Position numbers and translations under genes: made by a program. From assembly GCA_934635045.1 (NCBI GenBank), contig CAKTZA010000057.1, positions 1-26,005 on the forward strand: a DNA stretch of 26,005 nt, given 5' to 3'. This DNA comes from an uncultured Kiritimatiellota bacterium (GTDB lineage Bacteria > Verrucomicrobiota > Kiritimatiellia > RFP12 > UBA1067). The notes under the pieces are model-generated. The model worked only from the letters and a program-made list of their open reading frames with translations, made no database searches and had not been told where the DNA came from. Below, piece after piece: positions 22,366 to 26,005 of the stretch; position 1 is the first letter of the stretch; each line of letters starts with the position of its first letter.

Positions 22366-24618
22366 TCAGCGCACCGCCCGGATTCGCAGGAAGGTCGCGG
22401 AGGGCCCTTCCTCTCTCGGCAGGCGGACGTACCGCTCGCCGGGGCCGGGCGAGAGACCAAACGCGCCCAGCTCCTCCGCCGTGAGCGCGCGGGCGGCGGC
22501 AACGGACGAGAAGGTCTTCGCGTCCGCCGAGGCCTGCACGTCCAGCCGCGTCGCCGGGGCGTAGTCGGCCGGCGTCTCGCCGGCGGCGGAAACCTTGGCG
22601 CAGACGACGACGGCGCGTTCGCCGCCCAGGGTGACGAGCCGGATGTCGCTGACGGCGAAGGCGTAATCGACCGACACGGTTCCGTCCGTTGCGCCGGGCG
22701 CGGACGGCGTGACCATGATCGGGATATTGCTGAAGAGTTCCAGCCCCTCAAGCGGCTTGCTGCCCGGGGCGACCGTCAGCGCCGTCACGCCCGCCGCCTC
22801 GGCCACGGGCCGGACGAGGGCGTTCACCGCGTCGCTCTCCCCCGGCAGAAGCGGCGGCGTCCCGCCGCCGGGCGCGCGGTAGACGTAGACGCGCGTCGCG
22901 CCGTCCACGCCGACCGTGACGGGGCTCGTGGGCCGGGCGAGTTCGTAGCCGGCCACCTGCGCGGGCGCGGGCCAGTCGATCACCCTGCCGACGGGCTGGA
23001 GGACTGACGTCTCGCCCGTTCCGGGGAGGGCCTTGCCGTCCGCCGTCTTGTAGCGGATCTTCACGGGCGCATAGGGCGCCGTCTCGGTCGTGTCGTCGGC
23101 GAGAAGTGCGCCCGTGTCCGCGTCCCTCACCTCGAAGGCGTAGGTGACGTCGGCGGCGAGGCCCGGAGGCAGCGTGCAGGACAGCTCGCAATTGGCGAGG
23201 CCCGAGTCGAAGTTCTCCGGCCCCGTGTATTCAAGGCAGTGTCCGCCGACGTCGAACTTCGCGCGGTCGGCCCACGGCCCGACGTCGTAGACCTGCTCGA
23301 CGGAGTGGAGCGTCGCGCCGGCGGCGGACTTGAGCGCGAAGGACAGCCGGACGCGCCGCGCGCGCGTCACGGAGAAGTTCTGCACGACCGTGCGCAGGCG
23401 GAGCGTCTGGCCCGCCATGTCCTGCGGACGGAAGCGGTCGCGGCCCGTGCCGCTGTACAGGCGATTGGCGTAGTCCGTCGCGAAGGCGGTGTAGCCGTCG
23501 ATCGTGGCGGGGGCGAAGTCGGCGGGCTTCGCGTAGTTTCCCGTCACGGCGAGAAGTTCGGGCGTCGCGACGTAGAGGCCGTCCTGCCCGTCCGCCATCA
23601 GGGTGGCCATGCGTTTGGCGCCCTGCAGCCTGCAGAGTTCGCAGAAGTCGTAGTCCAGGCTGTTCATGGCGCAGCGGCGGGACGAGTTGAAGGACTGCGC
23701 GCCATACTGATAGGGGACGGGATACGTCCCTCGGAAGCCCAGCAACGTCTTCCAGCGCAGGCGCTCGGGGTCGCCCGTCGCGGAGATGTTGAGCGAGCGC
23801 GCGGCCTGCTCGTCCGTCATCTGTCCCGTGCTGTACTCGTCGCCGAGATGGAGCATCGCGTGGCCGAGCTCGTGCGCGAGCGTGGGGATGCTCGAATCGC
23901 CGGCCGACGAGGCGACATACTGAAAGCCGAGCTTCTGGTCGATGGCGCTTCCGCCCATGTACCTGTCGCTGTTCGCGAGGACGACGAAGACGCCGATGTA
24001 GTCGAAGACGAAGTAGTAGGGCGCGTTCTCGTCAATCCACTGGCCGTTCTCGTAGACGATGTCGGGGTCCTTGAACGGCTCCTGTCGCCGCGCGTCGTGG
24101 TAGTCGCGGATGAAGGCGGGGCCGATGCACCGCTCCATGATGTGGTTCTTGCAGCGGTTGCCGGAGAGGACGAGGGAGCGTCCGTCCGCCAGCACGGAAC
24201 TGTTGAAGAATGTGTCGCCCGACCCCCACGCCCCCTTCGAGACCGTGCTGACGGCATAGACGTTGAAGCGGTGGGCGAACGTGCGGTACGGCTCGTAGGC
24301 GAGCGCGCCCGCCCACATGCGCCGCGCGTCGGCGACGAACTTCTCCTGGTCGTCCTTCGTGTAGCCGTCGCCGCAGATGACGACGACGATGTTGTCGTTG
24401 TCGCTCCCCGTCTTCTGGACGACGTGGACGGCCATGTCGTGCGTCTCGCGCTGGCCCGAGTCGGTGTAGTGGGCGCCGAGGAGCACGCTGATCGTCGGCG
24501 CGGGCTCGGCCGCCGCGATCGGCAGGCTCGCGAGGAAAAGGGCGAACAGCGCGAAGCGGGCCATTCTCTCCATCCCCTGCAGGGGAAGCTCCATGACGAC
24601 GTGTTTTCTCCGTTTCAT
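22366..24618 (-). CDS. Secreted M64-family (IgA peptidase-type) zinc metallopeptidase
   Basis: The 750-residue protein has a signal peptide (MERMARFALFALFLASLPIAAA) behind a basic start. The N-terminal half contains IVVVICGDGYTKDDQEKF and the zinc site HELGHAMLHLGDEY (His249, Glu250, His253, Asp260), followed by CAMNSLDYDFCELC, all typical of peptidase family M64. The C-terminal half holds beta-rich domains, probably for binding. M64 members cleave IgA hinge regions in a Clostridium and occur widely in gut bacteria with unknown targets. Start 24618 is chosen because a TAAAAT box ends 7 nt before it; 24627 is the first in-frame ATG but overlaps that box. The 92 bp to the neighbouring stop show no terminator. 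Confidence 0.85.
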   Translation of the reverse strand: MKRRKHVVMELPLQGMERMARFALFALFLASLPIAAAEPAPTISVLLGAHYTDSGQRETHDMAVHVVQKTGSDNDNIVVVICGDGYTKDDQEKFVADARRMWAGALAYEPYRTFAHRFNVYAVSTVSKGAWGSGDTFFNSSVLADGRSLVLSGNRCKNHIMERCIGPAFIRDYHDARRQEPFKDPDIVYENGQWIDENAPYYFVFDYIGVFVVLANSDRYMGGSAIDQKLGFQYVASSAGDSSIPTLAHELGHAMLHLGDEYSTGQMTDEQAARSLNISATGDPERLRWKTLLGFRGTYPVPYQYGAQSFNSSRRCAMNSLDYDFCELCRLQGAKRMATLMADGQDGLYVATPELLAVTGNYAKPADFAPATIDGYTAFATDYANRLYSGTGRDRFRPQDMAGQTLRLRTVVQNFSVTRARRVRLSFALKSAAGATLHSVEQVYDVGPWADRAKFDVGGHCLEYTGPENFDSGLANCELSCTLPPGLAADVTYAFEVRDADTGALLADDTTETAPYAPVKIRYKTADGKALPGTGETSVLQPVGRVIDWPAPAQVAGYELARPTSPVTVGVDGATRVYVYRAPGGGTPPLLPGESDAVNALVRPVAEAAGVTALTVAPGSKPLEGLELFSNIPIMVTPSAPGATDGTVSVDYAFAVSDIRLVTLGGERAVVVCAKVSAAGETPADYAPATRLDVQASADAKTFSSVAAARALTAEELGAFGLSPGPGERYVRLPREEGPSATFLRIRAVR

Positions 24619-24625
24619 GCCCGTC

Positions 24626-24631
24626 ATTTTA
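24626..24631 (-). promoter_or_regulatory. -10 box seven bases before the M64 ATG (leaderless promoter)
   Basis: The minus strand reads TGA-TAAAAT, ending 7 nt before the ATG at 24618, without a Shine-Dalgarno sequence. Confidence 0.5.
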
Positions 24632-24677
24632 TCACAACGGGCCGATACCCGTCAATCTGACGGACCAACTGGATCTT

Positions 24678-24714
24678 TGCTCGGCAGGTCGGGCTGGAGC
24701 GCGTTCGCCGAGCA
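24678..24714. repeat. 8-bp inverted repeat upstream of the riboswitch promoter
   Basis: TGCTCGGC (24678-24685) and GCCGAGCA (24707-24714) can pair with a 21-nt loop. No T-run follows. Its role is unknown; the rest of 24632-24790 shows no gene. Confidence 0.4.
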
Positions 24715-24798
24715 GGCCTCCCCGTCGTCCCTGCCCACTTGCCTTTCACTCGGCACATGCGGAAAACTCTCGGCGCAGGAGAACCTCCGAATTTTTGG

Positions 24799-24804
24799 TA
24801 CAAT
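24799..24804 (+). promoter_or_regulatory. Promoter of the TPP riboswitch transcript
   Basis: TGG-TACAAT is an extended -10 box. Transcription would begin near 24811, right before the riboswitch P1 stem. Confidence 0.6.
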
Positions 24805-24812
24805 ATGCGGCG

Positions 24813-24896
24813 TTTCCGGGTGCAGGGCGCGCGCGGTGCGCGACCTGCTGAGAAAAGACCGGCCGAACCTGAACGGGGTAATGCCCGCGTAGGAAA
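24813..24896 (+). ncRNA. TPP (thiamine pyrophosphate) riboswitch
   Basis: The segment has the THI-box core in order: CGGGTGC, GACCTGCTGAGA with the invariant CUGAGA, GAACCTGAACGGGGTAATG, then CCCGCGTAGGAAAG, matching the consensus ACCUGA...GGUAAUGCC.GCGUAGGAA. P1 forms from TTTCC (24813-24817) and GGAAA (24892-24896). The Shine-Dalgarno GAAGGAA (24899-24905) lies directly behind it, which suggests translational control. TPP riboswitches normally precede thiamine genes such as thiC. Confidence 0.9.
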
Positions 24897-24912
24897 GAGA
24901 AGGAATCGTGAC

Positions 24913-25918
24913 ATGACGCAACTGCAGGCGGCCCGCAAGGGCCTTGTGACCGAGGCGATGAAGCTCGGCGAGCCGGTCGTCTCGAAGACGTACACCTTCA
25001 CGACGCTCGGCGCGAACGCGCGCGCGCACTTCTGCATGATGAGCGACACGCACGCGCAGTGGAAGCCGTTCGGGATGATCGTGAAGAAGATCAAGGAGCT
25101 CGCGCCGGCGGCGGTCGTCTGGAACGGCGACGCGACCAACACGACGCAGAAGAAGGAGACGGCCGTCGAGATCTTCCTCGATCCGCCGGTCGCCGACCGC
25201 GACTACGCGGCGTCGATCCCCGTCCTCTTCGAGTCGGGCAACCACGACTTCCGGGGCAGCTGGATCTCGAAGAAGGAGGAGGTCATGCAGCCGCGCCATC
25301 CGGCCGAGCGGCGCGGCGACCAGTGGGGATCTCAAGTGGAACTTCGCCGTGCGCCTCGGCGACCTGGCGCTCGTCGGCATGGACACGGGCGAGGACAAGC
25401 CGGACGGCCATCCGAAGTGGTTCGGGCTCGCGAACTTCGAGCCGTACCGCCGGGCGCAGGCGGCGTGGCTCGCGGAGCAGTTCGCGCGTCCCGAGATCGC
25501 GTCCGCGAAGTTCAAGGCGCTTTTCTGCCACATTCCGCTTTTCGCGGCGGAAGACCATCCCGACTATCCGCACGACGGCGTGAAGATCGACCCGCTCGAC
25601 TACGCCTACTGGTCGCGCGAATGCCACGACCTCTGGGTGCCGATCCTGGAGAAGGCGGGTGTGCAGCTCGTCGTCTGCGGGCACAAGCACCGGTTCCGCT
25701 TCGACGCGCCGACGGCGGATCGTCCGTGGGCGCAGGTCGTGGGCGGCGGGCCCGAGCTGGGCGTGTCGGTCAGCTGGAAGGACGGGCGTCCGCAGGAGCG
25801 CCCGGACGCGGGGCGCTTTCCGACGGTCGTCGAGGGCAAGGTCGAGAACGGCCGTCTGCGCCTCATTGTGCATGACGTCTTCAACGGGCGCGTCGTCTTC
25901 GACCGCATGATTGCGTAA
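24913..25918 (+). CDS. Chimeric gene: thiC N-terminal codons fused to a duplicated, frameshifted phosphoesterase
   Basis: The ATG at 24913 follows GAAGGA by 8 nt, directly behind the TPP riboswitch. The first 17 residues, MTQLQAARKGLVTEAMK, fit the start of short-type ThiC (phosphomethylpyrimidine synthase; 'TQMExARKGxxTEEM'). At 24960 the frame passes into LGEPVVSKTYTFTTLG, the duplicate of the 20935 phosphoesterase from its residue 136 on. The signal peptide and N-terminal domain are lost. Motifs CMMSDTHAQW, WNGDATN and GNHDFRG follow. At GGGG (25325-25328) the same one-base break as in copy 1 occurs, and the +1 frame continues to 25918 with VVCGHKHRF. The product would be a cytoplasmic fragment; function is doubtful. 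Confidence 0.7.
24960..25769 (+). repeat. 810-bp duplicated segment, copy 2 (phosphoesterase)
   Basis: It matches 21339-22148 almost perfectly. Its left edge is the junction with the thiC start. After its right edge, 25770-25918 is related to 22149-22273 but with many changes and an insertion, so the copy is mosaic. Confidence 0.85.
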
Positions 25919-26005
25919 AAGGGATAGTCAGGGGGATTTTAGATAGGTGAGGTCGGTTAATGTTTACCGGCGAAACCTCCCCCGGTTGACAAATGCGCCC
26001 TGATA
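25919..26005 (+). other. Spacer with a possible -35 box at the window end
   Basis: No gene is seen. A TTGACA at 25986-25991 could be the -35 of a promoter whose -10 lies beyond the window. Confidence 0.3.

Noticed and set aside
24739..24912. Upstream in-frame extension of the chimeric gene (start at 24739 or 24805)
   Set aside because: These codons are the promoter and the TPP riboswitch; the ATG at 24913 has a proper Shine-Dalgarno and the ThiC-like start.
1..26005. tRNA or rRNA genes
   Set aside because: No T-loop/acceptor pattern or rRNA-like conserved stretch was seen on either strand.

Overview
The window is GC-rich, with sparse AT-rich promoter islands in which TATAAT stands out. It encodes secreted proteins with thrombospondin type 3 repeats, several calcineurin-like phosphoesterases, an M64 peptidase, L-rhamnose isomerase and an NfnAB-type (anaerobic) oxidoreductase. 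Its spacers carry degenerate 8-9 bp repeats. Together these suggest an anaerobic, host- or sediment-associated bacterium of the Verrucomicrobiota/Kiritimatiellota/Lentisphaerota type. That placement is inference from gene style; no rRNA or marker tree is available here.

Layout. 1-1560: the end of an alpha/beta hydrolase, a 22-codon ORF and gluQ. 1561-2633: a RelBE/ParE-like toxin-antitoxin cassette between two identical 22-bp direct repeats. 2634-5940: a frameshifted secreted PA14-like protein, a truncated small ORF and rhaA, closed by a terminator shared with the convergent nfnB. 5940-8311 (minus): nfnA-nfnB, an electron-bifurcating ferredoxin/NADPH oxidoreductase pair. 8448-11260: a PfkB sugar kinase, an ASCH-domain protein, ribE and pth. 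11261-11968 (minus): a DeoR regulator that abuts pth.

12027-16947 looks like a compound transposon. Two same-orientation copies of one element (ends CAGAGATTCC...GGAATCTCTG) enclose a flavodoxin-like oxidoreductase, an Ogt-type DNA methyltransferase, a secreted phosphoesterase and the stub of a regulator. The outer ends alone are flanked by a 9-bp direct repeat, CGCCCTGGG, so the whole block appears to have been inserted into what was a divergent promoter region.

16997-20897 is a candidate operon. It encodes a large secreted TSP3 protein with a clan-CD (caspase/gingipain-like) C-terminal half, two small secreted proteins (one frameshifted) and a small membrane protein. 20935-22273 is a Tat-exported purple-acid-phosphatase-like enzyme with a frameshift, and 22366-24618 (minus) an M64 metallopeptidase. 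At 24813-24896 there is a TPP riboswitch. The gene below it begins with what looks like the first 17 codons of thiC and then switches in frame into a near-identical duplicate of the 20935 phosphoesterase, including the same frameshift.

The most notable observations are the riboswitch-thiC-phosphoesterase chimera, the compound transposon with its outer target duplication, and a repeated promoter layout in which a -10 box lies 6-8 nt before the ATG. That layout implies leaderless mRNAs for several genes, while genes with long leaders carry Shine-Dalgarno sequences.
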